64,000 bases of DNA, from the NCBI RefSeq assembly GCF_031085175.1, contig NZ_JAVHUY010000018.1, forward strand, positions 112,815 through 176,814, in the 5' to 3' direction. Below, piece after piece: positions 8,916-19,220 of the stretch. Within the stretch, counting starts at the first letter, position 1. Each line of letters opens with the position of its first letter. Both the position numbers and the translations under genes were made by a program. Below the pieces are notes generated by a model. That model searched no databases and was not told the DNA's origin. It was given only the letters and a program-made list of their open reading frames with translations. The stretch comes from Phytohabitans maris (GTDB lineage Bacteria; Actinomycetota; Actinomycetes; Mycobacteriales; Micromonosporaceae).

Positions 8916-10286
8916 TCAGGCGCGGGAGCGGGTGCGGCGGCGGACCAGGACGGCCGCGGCGGCCGCTACCAGTGTCACCAGCGCGCCGAAGCCGACCGCC
9001 CAGCCGCGCTTGGAGTGCTCGGGCTCGCCGGCCGGCTGCGCGGTCCAGTCGGTGTGGATGCCCTGCGCCCGCCCGCCGACCGGCTCGTGGCCGCTCGTCG
9101 CCCCCGAGCTTGCGACCGCCACGCCGGGGGCCGCGCCGAAGCCGGCCACGCCGTGCGGGGCGTTCGTGTCGAGGGGGTTGTGCGTCACTGTGGACACGCC
9201 GACGGTCAGCGCGGCGACCGGGTCGACCAGCCCGTAGCCGTAGCGGTCGTCGCGGCCCACCGCGCCCAGGTCGGTGGCCGTGGTGATCAGCCGGTTGACG
9301 ACGGTGGCCGCGGACATCTCGGGCCACTTCGCCCGTACCAGCGCCGCCGTCGCGGTGACCAGCGGGGCGGCGAAGCTGGTGCCCTGCACCTTCCACGTGC
9401 CGCCCGGCCGGGCGCCGACCAGGCCGGTCGCCGGGGCGGAGAGCACGGTGGCGGAGCCGGTGATCGAGCCGGACCAGAGGCTCTCGGTCTCGCGGTCGAG
9501 GCCGGTGACCGCGAGGACGCCGGGCTCGCGGGCCGGGTACCACACCTCGGTGGCCGGGCTGGGCTGGCCGGCCGCGGGCGCCGGGTCGGAGGAGTGGTTG
9601 CCGGTGCAGGCGACCACCACGACGTCGCGGGCGAACGCGTAGTCGAGCGCGGCCGCCAGCGCCGGGCTGGTGCCGCTGCCGCCGAGTGACAGGTTGATCA
9701 CCCGGGCGCCGTTGTCGACCGCCCAGCGCACGCCCTTGGCCACGATGAGCGCGTCGTCGTACCGGTTTTCCGCGTCCAGCACCCGTACCGGCAGGATCTT
9801 GGCGCGCGGGGCGAGCCCCATCACGCCGCTGTCGTCGTCGCTCCGCCCGGCGATCAGGCCGGCCACGGTGGTGCCGTGCCCGACCGGGTCGGTGCGGCCG
9901 TCGCCGCCGTCGGAGACCAGGTCGATGCCGGGCAGTACCTGGCCGGCGAGGTCGGGATGGCCGGCGTCCACACCGGAGTCGACCACCGCGACGGTCACGC
10001 CGTCGCCGGTTGAGTGCCGCCACGCGTGGGTGGCCCGCAGCTCGTCGAGCTGCCACTGCTCCTCGCGCACCTGGTCGCGGCGGGCCAGGGCGGCGGGGAG
10101 ACCCCCGCCCGATCCGGCGGGCCGGGCCGGGGAACCGGCCTCGGGCGTCGCGGCCGAGGGACGCTCCACGCTGTCGGGGCTGTCGCCGGGCACGGCCGGG
10201 GCCGGGGCCACCAGCGCCGCGACAGTCACCAGCGCCGCCCCGGCCAACCTCGGAGCGGCGCCTCGCTGATGACGCGACAACCTCAC
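8916..10286 (-). CDS. mycP: type VII secretion mycosin (subtilisin-like protease)
   Basis: A 456-residue protein with a signal peptide (about residues 1-33), a linker, a subtilisin domain and a C-terminal membrane helix (about 428-450) followed by a basic tail. The triad residues are D103 in AVVDSGVDAGHPDL, H137 in VGHGTTVAGL and S304 in QGTSFAAPLV; GNHSSDP holds the oxyanion Asn. This is the architecture of mycosins, which are anchored at the outer face of the membrane and needed for type VII export. The start is GTG at 10286. It lies downstream of eccC on the same strand with a 226-bp gap, so it may have its own promoter. Confidence 0.92.
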   Translation of the reverse strand: MRLSRHQRGAAPRLAGAALVTVAALVAPAPAVPGDSPDSVERPSAATPEAGSPARPAGSGGGLPAALARRDQVREEQWQLDELRATHAWRHSTGDGVTVAVVDSGVDAGHPDLAGQVLPGIDLVSDGGDGRTDPVGHGTTVAGLIAGRSDDDSGVMGLAPRAKILPVRVLDAENRYDDALIVAKGVRWAVDNGARVINLSLGGSGTSPALAAALDYAFARDVVVVACTGNHSSDPAPAAGQPSPATEVWYPAREPGVLAVTGLDRETESLWSGSITGSATVLSAPATGLVGARPGGTWKVQGTSFAAPLVTATAALVRAKWPEMSAATVVNRLITTATDLGAVGRDDRYGYGLVDPVAALTVGVSTVTHNPLDTNAPHGVAGFGAAPGVAVASSGATSGHEPVGGRAQGIHTDWTAQPAGEPEHSKRGWAVGFGALVTLVAAAAAVLVRRRTRSRA

Positions 10287-10512
10287 AGCCGTCCTCGCTC
10301 CGCTGCGGGCGACCGCGAGGCTCCACGCGCACTGAGCCTGTCGATTCGCTCGCTACGCTCGCTCATGGCAGTGTGGCCTCCAGTTGTGGACAACGAGCCA
10401 GTCGCCGCTGGGTCGCTGTCCCTCTTCCGGGCGCGTTCGTACGACGCAGGTTACCGCGTCGATGTGTCCACTGGGTCCACCCCGAAAAGTTCGGGCGACT
10501 CCTTTGGGGGTT

Positions 10513-13500
10513 TCACCGAATCCCCGGTAGGTAGGCGAGTTGCACCAGCCGTACTCCCTCCTTGCGGGTCACCAGTCGGCCCCGGCCGGGCGGCAGCGGG
10601 CCCGGCCGCACGCTGCCGACCAGGGCACCCTCGTCCTGGTCACCGGACATCACCAGCCCGGGGGAGGCCAGCTCGCGCAGCCGCTGGATCACCGGCTCGT
10701 ACAGGGCGCGGGAGGCTCCACCTGACCGTCGGGTCAGGACGAGGTGCAGGCCGACGTCGCGCGCCTGAGCCAGGTGCTCGACGAGCGGGAGCAGCGGGTT
10801 GACCGGTGCGGCGGCGACCAGGTCGTAGTCGTCGACCAGCACGAAGAGCTCCGGCCCACGCCACCACGACCGGTCGCGGAGCTGCTGCGGCGTGACGTCG
10901 GGGCCGGGCAGGCGCCGCCGCATGTACCCGTCGACCGACTCGACCAGCTGCCCGGCGGTGGCGGCGGTCGTGCCGTACCCGATCAGGTGTTCCGAGTCGA
11001 TCGCGCCGAGCAGGCTGCGCCGGTAGTCGACGAGGATGAGCCGGGCCTGCTCCGGCGTGAAACGACGGGTGACCGACGTCGCGAGCGCCCGCAGAAACGA
11101 CGACTTGCCGCACTCCGCGTCACCGAAGAGCAGCAGGTGCGGGTCGCTGGCGAAATCGACGTCGACCGGCCGCAGGTCGGCCTCGGCGATCCCGATCGGC
11201 AGCCCGAGCCCGCCCTCGCTCCCGACGGCGAGGTCGGCGTAGGGGAGCACCGGCGGCAGCAGCCGTACCCGCTGGGCGGGTGGCCCGGTCCAGCCCGCCG
11301 CGACGGCCCGGACCAGCTCGGCCGGGTCGCCGCCGAGCGCGGAAAGCACCGGCAGCGCGGCGAGCAGGTGGCGTCCCTCGGCGGTGATGCCGCGCCCGGG
11401 CACCTTCTCCGGGACGGTCAGCGCGGCCCGGCGGGACACGAGCGAGTCGGTCGGGTCGCCGAGCCGCAGCTCGACCCGGGAGCCGAAGAGGTCGCGGATC
11501 GCCGGCCGGAAGTCGAGCCAGCGCGAGGCGGCGGCCACCACGTGTACCCCGTAGGAGAGGCCGCGGGTGGCGATGTCGGTGACCATCGGTTCGAGGTCGT
11601 CGTAGTCGCCGCGGAGCGTGGCCCACCCGTCCACGACCAGGAAGACGTGCCCGTCGAGCGGCGCGCCCGCCTCCCGCTCGGCGAGGAGGGCGGCGACGTC
11701 GCCGACCGTGCGGCGTACCGCCTCGGCGTCCAGCCGCCCGGCCACCCCGCCGACGTGCGGCAGGTCGCGGAGGGTGGCGAGCGTGCCGCCGCCGAAGTCG
11801 AGGCAGTAGACCCGTACCTCGGTGGGGGAGTGGGTGAGGGCGAGGCCGCAGATCGCCGTGCGGAGGACCGTCGACTTGCCGCTCTGCGGCCCACCGGCGA
11901 CCGCGACGTGGCCGGCGGCGCCGTCGAGGGCCAGCCACAGCACGTCGCGGCGCTGCTCGAACGGGTTGTCGATCACCGCTACCGGCACCTGGAGCGCGCC
12001 CCGCAGATCGGGGTTGGCGACCGTGAGGCCGCGCTCCGGGAGTGCGGCGACGGGGCCGAGCAGCTCGTCCAGCGCGGGCGGGCGGGACAGCGGTGGCAGC
12101 CACACCTGGTGGGCCGGCGGACCCTGGCCGGCGAGCCGCTCGACGAGCAGCTCCAGCAGGCTCGGTCCGTCTGCCGCGGGCGGAGCGGCCGGGCTGGGCG
12201 CCGGCACGTAGTGGGTGCCGTACGGCAGCACCCGGGGCCGACCCGCCCGCGCCGCCGGGAGCCGGTCGCCGGGGCGGCGGAACGGGCCGGATACGTACGC
12301 CGCCTTGAACCGCACCAGTGGCTCGGTGCCCGCCTTGAGGAAGCCGTGCCCGGGTGAGCGGGGCAGCTCGTACGCGTCGGGCACGCCCAGCACCGCGCGC
12401 GACTCCAGCGCCGAGAACGTGCGCAGCCCGATCCGGTACGACAGGTGGGTGTCCAGCCCGCGCAGCCGCCCCTCCTCCAGCCGCTGCGAGGCGAGCAGCA
12501 GGTGCACGCCGAGCGAACGCCCCAACCGTCCGATCTGGAGGAACAGCTCGATGAAGTCGGGCTTGGCGGCGAGCAGCTCGGCGAACTCGTCGCACACGAT
12601 CAGCAGGTACGGCAGCGGGGCCCGCGCCTTGTCGTACTCGCGGATGCTGGAGCAGCCCGCGCGGCGCAGCAGCTCCTGGCGGCGGACGATCTCGCCGTTG
12701 AGCGCGTCGGTCATCCGGTCGACGAGCGGCAGCTCGTCGGCGAGGTTGGTGATGACGGCGGCGGTGTGCGGCAGCCGGTCGAGCGCCGCGAACGTGGCGC
12801 CGCCCTTGTAGTCGACCAGCACGAAGTTGAGCTCTTCGGAGGAGTGGGTGGCGGCCAGCCCGAGCACGAGCGTGCGCAACAGCTCGGACTTGCCCGATCC
12901 GGTGGCGCCGACGAGCAGTCCGTGCGGACCCATGCCGTCCTGCGCCGACTCCTTCAGGTCGAGCTCGACCGGGCGGCCGGCGGGAGTCGACCCGATCGGC
13001 ACCCGCAGGCGGTCGCGGGCGGCCCTGGGCGGCGGTGCCGTTTCGAGGTCGCCGAGGCCCAGCAGCTCGGCCAGCGCCGGCTCGGCCGCGGCTGCCGGCT
13101 CGTCGGTGTCGGCTTGCGCCGCGAGGCGGTACGGCGCGAGCCGCCGGGCCACCGCCTCCGCCTCGACCGGGTCGACCCCGTCGGCACGCCCCACCTCGGC
13201 CGGCCCGTCGCCCGAGTCGACCAGCAGGCGTCCCCGCTCGCCGACCGTGAGCACGAGCGTGGACGGGTCGAGCAGGCGCGGCGGCGGGCCGCAGAGGTCC
13301 AGGATGGACACTCCGTCGATGCCGCCCTCCTGGCTCCAGGTGGCGGCGTCGAGCACGACCACCACGTGCGGCCCGTCCCGCGCCGGGCCGCCGCCGAAGC
13401 GCGGCCGGCTGCCCACCAGGTCACCGAGCAGCCGGTCCAGCTCGGCGCCGGAGCCGGCCACCAGCCGAACCGGGCCGAGCGCGTCGGTGCGCACCGGGTG

Positions 13501-14343
13501 CTGGGCGTGCGGCAGCCACTTGACCCACTCCCACGCCGCCCGCCGCTCCGGCCCGGCACAGACCGCGATCCGCAGGTCGTCGGGGGCGTGGAAGACCGAC
13601 AGCTGGGTCAGCATCGCGCGGGCCAGGGCGGGCGCGCCGCCGGGCCCCGGCGGAAATGTGGAGCGAAGCGGAGCATTTTCGTTGGGTGGTTCACCGCGCA
13701 GGTGGATACGGGCGAAGCCGCGCAGCGACAGGGCGACCGGCAGGTCGGGCACCACCGAGTACGTGTCGAGGAAGCGCCGCAGCGCGCCGGCCGTCATCGG
13801 CTCCAGGTCGCCGGGCGTACCGGTCACCGGCGGCACGAGGGGAGTCGCCAGCGCCTGCGGGCCGGCGCCGACGCGGACCACCCCGAAGTCCGGATCGGTG
13901 GCCCGCCGCTCCCAGAGCCGGTGACTGGCCACTGTGGACCAGAGCTGCCCCGGCTCGGGATGGCGGTAGGCGAGCCCGGCCCGCTGGCGGGCGATCGTCT
14001 CGCGGGCCCGGCGGCGCAGGCCGGCCAGGTGGCGCAGGTAGTCACGGCGGGCGGCCAGCATCTCCGCCTTCTTCGGCGCGCCCGCGCCGCCCCAGGAGGC
14101 CAGCATCGCGAGGGAGGAGACGCCGAAGAGGGCGCCCACCACGTACGAGTACGCCCCGCCGCCGCGGCCCATCAGCATCGCCATCGCGACACCGCCGCCG
14201 AGCATCGGCAGCACCACCATGAGCTGCTGCCAGCGGGCGCCGGCGACCTGCGGGATCTCCGGAGGCGGCGCCGGGTGCAGCTCGCCGGAGGGGATCGGGG
14301 GCGCCGGCCGCCGGGACGACCGTCGCAAGAGGACCGTGGCCAC
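10513..14343 (-). CDS. eccC: type VII secretion ATPase EccC (fused EccCa/EccCb)
   Basis: A 1276-residue motor with two N-terminal membrane helices (about residues 40-85) and three FtsK/SpoIIIE-type ATPase domains. Walker A motifs are GATGSGKSE (about 479), GGPQSGKST (about 817) and GDAECGKSS (about 1072). LLIVCDEFAELL is Walker B of the first domain. The three intact P-loops and the length match one-chain EccC proteins that recognise WXG100-type substrates. The start is GTG at 14343, preceded by GGGAGGTGA. It is divergent from eccD across 70 bp. EsxA/B, EccB and EccE are not in the window. Confidence 0.95.
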   Translation of the reverse strand: MATVLLRRSSRRPAPPIPSGELHPAPPPEIPQVAGARWQQLMVVLPMLGGGVAMAMLMGRGGGAYSYVVGALFGVSSLAMLASWGGAGAPKKAEMLAARRDYLRHLAGLRRRARETIARQRAGLAYRHPEPGQLWSTVASHRLWERRATDPDFGVVRVGAGPQALATPLVPPVTGTPGDLEPMTAGALRRFLDTYSVVPDLPVALSLRGFARIHLRGEPPNENAPLRSTFPPGPGGAPALARAMLTQLSVFHAPDDLRIAVCAGPERRAAWEWVKWLPHAQHPVRTDALGPVRLVAGSGAELDRLLGDLVGSRPRFGGGPARDGPHVVVVLDAATWSQEGGIDGVSILDLCGPPPRLLDPSTLVLTVGERGRLLVDSGDGPAEVGRADGVDPVEAEAVARRLAPYRLAAQADTDEPAAAAEPALAELLGLGDLETAPPPRAARDRLRVPIGSTPAGRPVELDLKESAQDGMGPHGLLVGATGSGKSELLRTLVLGLAATHSSEELNFVLVDYKGGATFAALDRLPHTAAVITNLADELPLVDRMTDALNGEIVRRQELLRRAGCSSIREYDKARAPLPYLLIVCDEFAELLAAKPDFIELFLQIGRLGRSLGVHLLLASQRLEEGRLRGLDTHLSYRIGLRTFSALESRAVLGVPDAYELPRSPGHGFLKAGTEPLVRFKAAYVSGPFRRPGDRLPAARAGRPRVLPYGTHYVPAPSPAAPPAADGPSLLELLVERLAGQGPPAHQVWLPPLSRPPALDELLGPVAALPERGLTVANPDLRGALQVPVAVIDNPFEQRRDVLWLALDGAAGHVAVAGGPQSGKSTVLRTAICGLALTHSPTEVRVYCLDFGGGTLATLRDLPHVGGVAGRLDAEAVRRTVGDVAALLAEREAGAPLDGHVFLVVDGWATLRGDYDDLEPMVTDIATRGLSYGVHVVAAASRWLDFRPAIRDLFGSRVELRLGDPTDSLVSRRAALTVPEKVPGRGITAEGRHLLAALPVLSALGGDPAELVRAVAAGWTGPPAQRVRLLPPVLPYADLAVGSEGGLGLPIGIAEADLRPVDVDFASDPHLLLFGDAECGKSSFLRALATSVTRRFTPEQARLILVDYRRSLLGAIDSEHLIGYGTTAATAGQLVESVDGYMRRRLPGPDVTPQQLRDRSWWRGPELFVLVDDYDLVAAAPVNPLLPLVEHLAQARDVGLHLVLTRRSGGASRALYEPVIQRLRELASPGLVMSGDQDEGALVGSVRPGPLPPGRGRLVTRKEGVRLVQLAYLPGIR

Positions 14344-14413
14344 GATGGGTCACCTCCCAGGCGCACATCGTAGGTAGAGTGCGGCAATCCGCGCTGCCCC
14401 GTGGAGGACGACG

Positions 14414-15754
14414 ATGACCACAGGACTCGCCCGGGTCACGATCAGCACGCCGCGCCGGCGGCTCGACGTCGCGCTGCCCGAGCAGGTGCCGGTGGCCGAG
14501 CTGCTGCCGGAGGTGTTGCGGCACGCCGGCGACGGGCTCGCCGACGACGGCGAGCGGCACGGCGGGTGGGTGCTGCGCCGCGCGGACGGCGCGGCGTTGT
14601 CGGCTGGTCAGGCCCTTTCACCGCAAGGGGTACGCGATGGCGAGCTCCTGTTCCTGCTGCCGGCCCGGATCCGGTGGGCCGAGCCGGAGTACGACGATGT
14701 CGTGGAGGCGATCGCCGACGGTGCTCGGCGCCGGGGCGCGTCCTGGTCGCCGGCGGCCACCCGGATCGCCGGCCTGGCGGCGGCCGCCGTGCCGCTCGCC
14801 GCGGGGCTCGCCGCCGCGGTCCGCGCCGCTCCACAGTGGAAAGCCGTGCCACCGGTCGCCGCCGCGCTGCTCCTGGCCGCCGGTGTGGTGGCGGCGCGCT
14901 CGCGGCGGGACGGCCTGGCCGGTGCGACCCTCGCCGGATACGCCCTGCCGTACGCCTTCGTGGCCGCCGTGCTCCCCGTCACCGCCGGGCGGCCGGCACA
15001 GGTCGCGGCCGGCTCGGCGGCGCTGCTCGTCGCGTCCCTCCTCGGCGCGGTCGGTGTCGGCGCCTACCCGCGCGTCTTCGTCGCCGGCGGCGCGGTCGGG
15101 CTGCTCGGCGGGCTGGCGGCGCTGGCCGCGCTCGGTGGCCTGACGCCGCACGGCGCCGCCGCCGTCCTGCTGGCGCTGCTCGCCTGCGGCGTCGGGGTCC
15201 TCCCGCTGCTCGCGATCCGCCTCGGCCGCCTGCCGCTGCCCCCGGTCGCCCCGCCCTCCGGCGACAGCGGTCCGGTGCCCCGCCCGGAGCCGGCCCGCGT
15301 CGACGCCGCCGTCGGCCGCACCGAGGAGGCGCTCACCGGCCTGCTGCTCGGCCACGCCGCGCTCGCCGTCGCGGCGTCCGGGGTGCTGGTCGCCAGCGGC
15401 GGCCCGGCCGGGCGGCTGCTGGTCGGTGTGGTGGCGGCCGGCCTGCTGCTGCGCGCCCGGCTCTTCGCCGCGACGCACCACCGGGTGCCCCTGCTCGCCG
15501 CCGGGCTGGGCGGCACGGCCGTGCTCGGCGGCGCGCTGCTGGTGACCACCGGCCCGCCGGTGCTCCTCGCCCTCGCCGCCGGCGGCACGCTCGCCGCTCT
15601 CGCCGTCGCCGCCGCCGGCGTGGCGTACGCGCATCGGCCGCCCTCGCCCTACCTGGGCCGGGCGGCCGACGTGCTGGATACGGCGCTGGTGGTCTGCGTG
15701 GTACCGGTCGCCTGCGCGGTGCTCGACGTGTACGCCGCCGTGCGCGACCTGTGA
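14414..15754 (+). CDS. eccD: type VII secretion membrane protein EccD
   Basis: A 446-residue protein with an N-terminal ubiquitin-like (YukD) domain of about 95 residues (ARVTISTPRRRLDVALPE to GELLFLLPAR), then about eleven hydrophobic segments rich in Ala, Leu, Gly and Val. This is the EccD pore-subunit layout. ATG at 14414 follows GGAGG at a normal distance. It is divergent from eccC and convergent with ppa, 22 bp apart. With eccC and mycP it forms a partial ESX locus. Confidence 0.92.
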   Translation: MTTGLARVTISTPRRRLDVALPEQVPVAELLPEVLRHAGDGLADDGERHGGWVLRRADGAALSAGQALSPQGVRDGELLFLLPARIRWAEPEYDDVVEAIADGARRRGASWSPAATRIAGLAAAAVPLAAGLAAAVRAAPQWKAVPPVAAALLLAAGVVAARSRRDGLAGATLAGYALPYAFVAAVLPVTAGRPAQVAAGSAALLVASLLGAVGVGAYPRVFVAGGAVGLLGGLAALAALGGLTPHGAAAVLLALLACGVGVLPLLAIRLGRLPLPPVAPPSGDSGPVPRPEPARVDAAVGRTEEALTGLLLGHAALAVAASGVLVASGGPAGRLLVGVVAAGLLLRARLFAATHHRVPLLAAGLGGTAVLGGALLVTTGPPVLLALAAGGTLAALAVAAAGVAYAHRPPSPYLGRAADVLDTALVVCVVPVACAVLDVYAAVRDL

Positions 15755-15776
15755 GGCCGGCGCAGTCGGGTATCCG

Positions 15777-16283
15777 TCAGTGGGCCGCGTCACCCTCGGC
15801 CGCGGCCTCTTCCGCCCGCCGGTACGACGCACGGATCTCCGCCTCCGCCTCGGTGCGCCCCACCCATGTGGCGCCCTCGACCGACTTGCCCGGTTCGAGG
15901 TCCTTGTAGACCTCGAAGAAATGCTGGATCTCCAGCCGGTCGAACTCACCCAGGTGGTGGATGTCCCGCAGGTGCTCCTGCCGCGGGTCCTCGAACGGGA
16001 CGCACAGCACCTTGTCGTCGCCGCCCTTTTCGTCCTTCATCCGAAACATGCCGATGGTGCGGCACCGGATGAGGCATCCTGGGAACGTCGGTTCCTGCAC
16101 CAGGACCAGGGCGTCCAGCGGGTCACCGTCGGCGCCGAGCGTGCCCTCGATGAAGCCGTAGTCGGCTGGGTACTGCGTCGCGGTGAAGAGCGTCCTGTCC
16201 AGCCTGATGCGGCCCGTGGCGTGGTCCACCTCGTACTTGTTTCGGTGACCTTTGGGGATCTCAACCGTTACGTCGAAATCCAT
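15777..16283 (-). CDS. ppa: inorganic pyrophosphatase, family I
   Basis: A 168-residue cytoplasmic enzyme that hydrolyses PPi to phosphate. [18 protein letters not shown] at the N-terminus and [14 protein letters not shown] (about residues 52-65) carry the conserved Lys, Glu and metal-binding aspartates. ATG at 16283 is chosen over upstream in-frame codons because it begins at the usual [10 protein letters not shown] and has GGGGAG upstream. It is divergent from dacB, which matches the Rv3628/Rv3627c arrangement in M. tuberculosis. Confidence 0.96.
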   Translation of the reverse strand: MDFDVTVEIPKGHRNKYEVDHATGRIRLDRTLFTATQYPADYGFIEGTLGADGDPLDALVLVQEPTFPGCLIRCRTIGMFRMKDEKGGDDKVLCVPFEDPRQEHLRDIHHLGEFDRLEIQHFFEVYKDLEPGKSVEGATWVGRTEAEAEIRASYRRAEEAAAEGDAAH

Positions 16284-16412
16284 CTCGCGCTCCCCAATCT
16301 CGCCGCCCAAGTGTCGTGATGTTGCCCCATCAGATTGGGCTGGCGATCGCCGCATAGTGTTCGGACGCAAGTATCGTCGCCTAGACCGGATGACACGAAG
16401 AAGGAGGGGCCG

Positions 16413-18080
16413 GTGGCGAGGCAAGATTCACATCACGGCCCCGGAGACGAGACCATCCGGCTGCCGGTGACGCCGCCCGAGCAGACCCAGACCATCCGGC
16501 TGCCCTCCTTCTTCCCGCCGCCGGCCGCGCCGCACAAGCCGCAGCCGGCGCCGCCCGCCCCGCCGCTGGCACCGCCCCCGCCCGCACAGCAGCCACCGGA
16601 GCGCAAGCGCCGGCGCGGGCTGGCCGCGGTCATCGTGGTCGTGCTGCTGCTCGCCGGGCTCGTGGCCGGCGCGGCGATCGTCCGTCCCGGACCGGTCGAC
16701 GACTGGCTGGGTGGCGACGCCAGCGATCCGACACCGACCCAGGCGGCCGTGGAGACGCCCGAGCCGCCGCCCGCGCCGGTGCTGGTCGCCTCGACCGACG
16801 ACGCGCCCGAGCCGACCGCCGCAGGGGTGAAGGCGGCGCTCGACCCGGTCGTGGCCGCCGCCGGGCTGGGCGGCAGCCTCAACATCTCGGTGGTCGACGT
16901 GGCGACCGGCGACCAGCTCTACGCGCGCGGCCCCGAGGTCCCCACCGTGCCCGCCTCGACCACCAAGCTGGTCACCGCGGCCGCCGTGCTCGCCGCGCGC
17001 GGCCCGGCGTACCGGATCCCGACCCGGGTCGTCGCCGGCGCCAATCCGGGCGAAGTGGTCATCATCGGTGGCGGCGACGCCACGCTGTCGGCCGGCGCCA
17101 CCGGCACCTACCCCGGCGCCGCCCGGCTCGACCTGCTCGCCAAGCAGGTCAAGGCCGCGCTCGGCGGCACCGCGCCGACCCGGGTGATCGTGGACTCGAC
17201 GCTCTTCCCCGGCCCGGCGTTGGAGCCGAGCTGGGACGCGGACGTGCCGACCGGCGGCTTTGGCGCGGCGACGACCGCGCTGATGACCAACGGGGCGCGG
17301 GTCAACCCCAAGATCACCCACGGGTACGCCGAGCGCTACCCGCAGCCCGACCTCGCCGCCGGCCAGGCGTTCGCCCGCGCGCTCGGGCTGAAGGCGTCGG
17401 CGGTCACCCGCGGCACCGCCCCGGCCGACGTGCCGGTAGCCGCCGGGACGCCCAGCGCCGAAGCCACCCAGCCCGCGGCCGGCGCCGCCCCGGAGCCCGG
17501 CACCGAGCTGGGCAAGGTCGAGTCGCCGCCGATCCTCCGCCTCGTCGAGATCATGCTGGTCGACAGCGACAACGTGGTGGCCGAGTCGCTGGCCCGCCAG
17601 GTCGCGCTCGCCAAGGACCAGCCCGCGTCGTACGCGGGTGGGGCCGCCGCCACGAAGGCGGTGCTCGCCGATCTCGGCCTGCCGGCCGCGGAGATCACGC
17701 TCGCCGACGGCAGCGGCCTGTCCCGAAAGAACCACCTCACCCCGACGATCCTCACCGACGTGCTACGGCTCGCGGCCGGCGGCGAGCACCCGGAGCTCGC
17801 CGGGCTGATGGCCGGCCTGCCGGTCGCCGCCTGGTCGGGCACGCTGCGCGAGCGCTACCGCAGCCCCGCCGCCGACAACCGGGTCGGCGCGGGCGTGGTC
17901 CGGGCCAAGACCGGCACCCTCGGCGGGGTGAACGCCATCTCCGGCGTGGTGACCACCGCCGACGGCCGCCTGCTGGCGTTCGCCGTGCTGGCCGACAAGG
18001 TGCCGGTCGGCAAGGACCGCGCCGAATCCGGCCTCGACAAGATCGCTACGACGCTAGCCGGGTGCGGTTGCAGTACATAA
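16413..18080 (+). CDS. dacB: D-alanyl-D-alanine carboxypeptidase/endopeptidase (S13, PBP4 type)
   Basis: A 555-residue protein with a cytoplasmic proline-rich tail (residues 1-66), a membrane anchor (about 69-91) and an extracytoplasmic penicillin-binding domain. The active-site motifs are STTK (S182, K185), SDN (385-387) and KTG (499-501). It should trim peptidoglycan stem peptides. The start is GTG at 16413, preceded by AAGGAGG. The tail carries two TIRLP repeats next to threonines, unusual for PBP4-type enzymes and suggestive of a regulatory or kinase-target region (inference). A TM-anchored start instead of a cleaved signal is seen in the mycobacterial homologue too. Confidence 0.92.
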   Translation: MARQDSHHGPGDETIRLPVTPPEQTQTIRLPSFFPPPAAPHKPQPAPPAPPLAPPPPAQQPPERKRRRGLAAVIVVVLLLAGLVAGAAIVRPGPVDDWLGGDASDPTPTQAAVETPEPPPAPVLVASTDDAPEPTAAGVKAALDPVVAAAGLGGSLNISVVDVATGDQLYARGPEVPTVPASTTKLVTAAAVLAARGPAYRIPTRVVAGANPGEVVIIGGGDATLSAGATGTYPGAARLDLLAKQVKAALGGTAPTRVIVDSTLFPGPALEPSWDADVPTGGFGAATTALMTNGARVNPKITHGYAERYPQPDLAAGQAFARALGLKASAVTRGTAPADVPVAAGTPSAEATQPAAGAAPEPGTELGKVESPPILRLVEIMLVDSDNVVAESLARQVALAKDQPASYAGGAAATKAVLADLGLPAAEITLADGSGLSRKNHLTPTILTDVLRLAAGGEHPELAGLMAGLPVAAWSGTLRERYRSPAADNRVGAGVVRAKTGTLGGVNAISGVVTTADGRLLAFAVLADKVPVGKDRAESGLDKIATTLAGCGCST

Positions 18081-18164
18081 CCGGAATGCGGGTCGAGCGC
18101 CGTCGTGGTCGCCCGCGGCTCCCAGTCCGATTGGAAGGCGGCTCGGGACGAGTACCTTGGGGTG

Positions 18165-19217
18165 ATGGCGCAGTTCGTGGACTGGGACCTGGCCGCCGCC
18201 ACCGCGGGCGCGCTGGGCAAGGCGGGCCCGAGAGTCTCGTACGACGAGGCCACCGACGTTGTCGCCGATCTGCGGCGGCTCACTGACGAAGCGGCGGAGA
18301 TCGTCTCGTCGTACACCGGGCTGCGGTCGCAGGTCGCCCACCCGCCCGTGCAGGTGGTCGACCGCAAGGACTGGGCGGCCATCAACATCGCCGGCCTCCG
18401 CGAGGTGGTCACCCCGCTGGTGAGCCGGCTCGCCGGCGACAAGCAGCCGGGCGCGTTGACCGACGCGATCGGCTCGCGCCTCACCGGTGTGCAGGCCGGC
18501 ACCGTGCTGGCGTACCTGTCCGGTCGGGTCCTCGGGCAGTACGAGGTCTTCTCCGCCGACCCCGGCCAGCTGCTCCTCGTCGCGCCCAACATCGTCGAGG
18601 TGGAGCGCAAGCTCCAGGCCGACTCCCGCGACTTCCGGCTCTGGGTCTGCCTGCACGAGGTCACCCACCGCACCCAGTTCACGGCGGTGCCGTGGATGCG
18701 CGGCCACTTCTTCGGCGAGGTGCAGGCGTTCGTCGACGCCTCCCAGGCCGGCAGCGAGCACTTCCTGGAGCGGATCCGGCGCAGCGTGGCCACCCTCTCC
18801 GACGCCGTGCGCAACCCGGACAGCCGGGTCAGCGTCCTCGACCTGGTGCAGACACCCGGCCAGCGGGCCGTGCTCGACCGGCTGACCGCGCTGATGACGC
18901 TGCTGGAGGGGCACGCCGAGTTCGTGATGGACGGAGTGGGCCCCGAGGTGATCCCGAGCGTCGACCAGATCCGGGCCAGGTTCAACCGGCGCCGTGAGGC
19001 CGGCACGCCCCTGGAGAAGGCGATCCGCAAGCTCCTCGGCGTCGACGTCAAGATGCGGCAGTACGCGGAGGGGCGCAAGTTCGTCCACGGCGTGGTCGAG
19101 CGGGTCGGCATGGCCGGCTTCAACAAGATCTTCAGCTCACCGCTCACCCTGCCCCGGGTCGAGGAGCTCGGCGACCCGGACGCCTGGGTGGCGCGGGTCC
19201 ACCCGCAGGCCGGCTGA
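18165..19217 (+). CDS. zinc-dependent hydrolase, DUF2342 family
   Basis: A 350-residue protein from ATG 18165. The start fits family members that begin near FVDWDLAAATAG; an earlier in-frame GTG at 18105 would add 20 residues of doubtful origin. LWVCLHEVTHRTQFTAVPW (about residues 144-162) contains the HExxH zinc motif, and LLEGHAEFVMD supplies a possible third ligand. The family is conserved next to dacB and tilS across actinobacteria (Rv3626c) and is often labelled a coenzyme F420 biosynthesis-associated protein, but its substrate is not established. The reading frame ends 3 nt before the tilS start, so the two genes are probably cotranscribed. Confidence 0.85.
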   Translation: MAQFVDWDLAAATAGALGKAGPRVSYDEATDVVADLRRLTDEAAEIVSSYTGLRSQVAHPPVQVVDRKDWAAINIAGLREVVTPLVSRLAGDKQPGALTDAIGSRLTGVQAGTVLAYLSGRVLGQYEVFSADPGQLLLVAPNIVEVERKLQADSRDFRLWVCLHEVTHRTQFTAVPWMRGHFFGEVQAFVDASQAGSEHFLERIRRSVATLSDAVRNPDSRVSVLDLVQTPGQRAVLDRLTALMTLLEGHAEFVMDGVGPEVIPSVDQIRARFNRRREAGTPLEKAIRKLLGVDVKMRQYAEGRKFVHGVVERVGMAGFNKIFSSPLTLPRVEELGDPDAWVARVHPQAG

Positions 19218-19220
19218 GGC

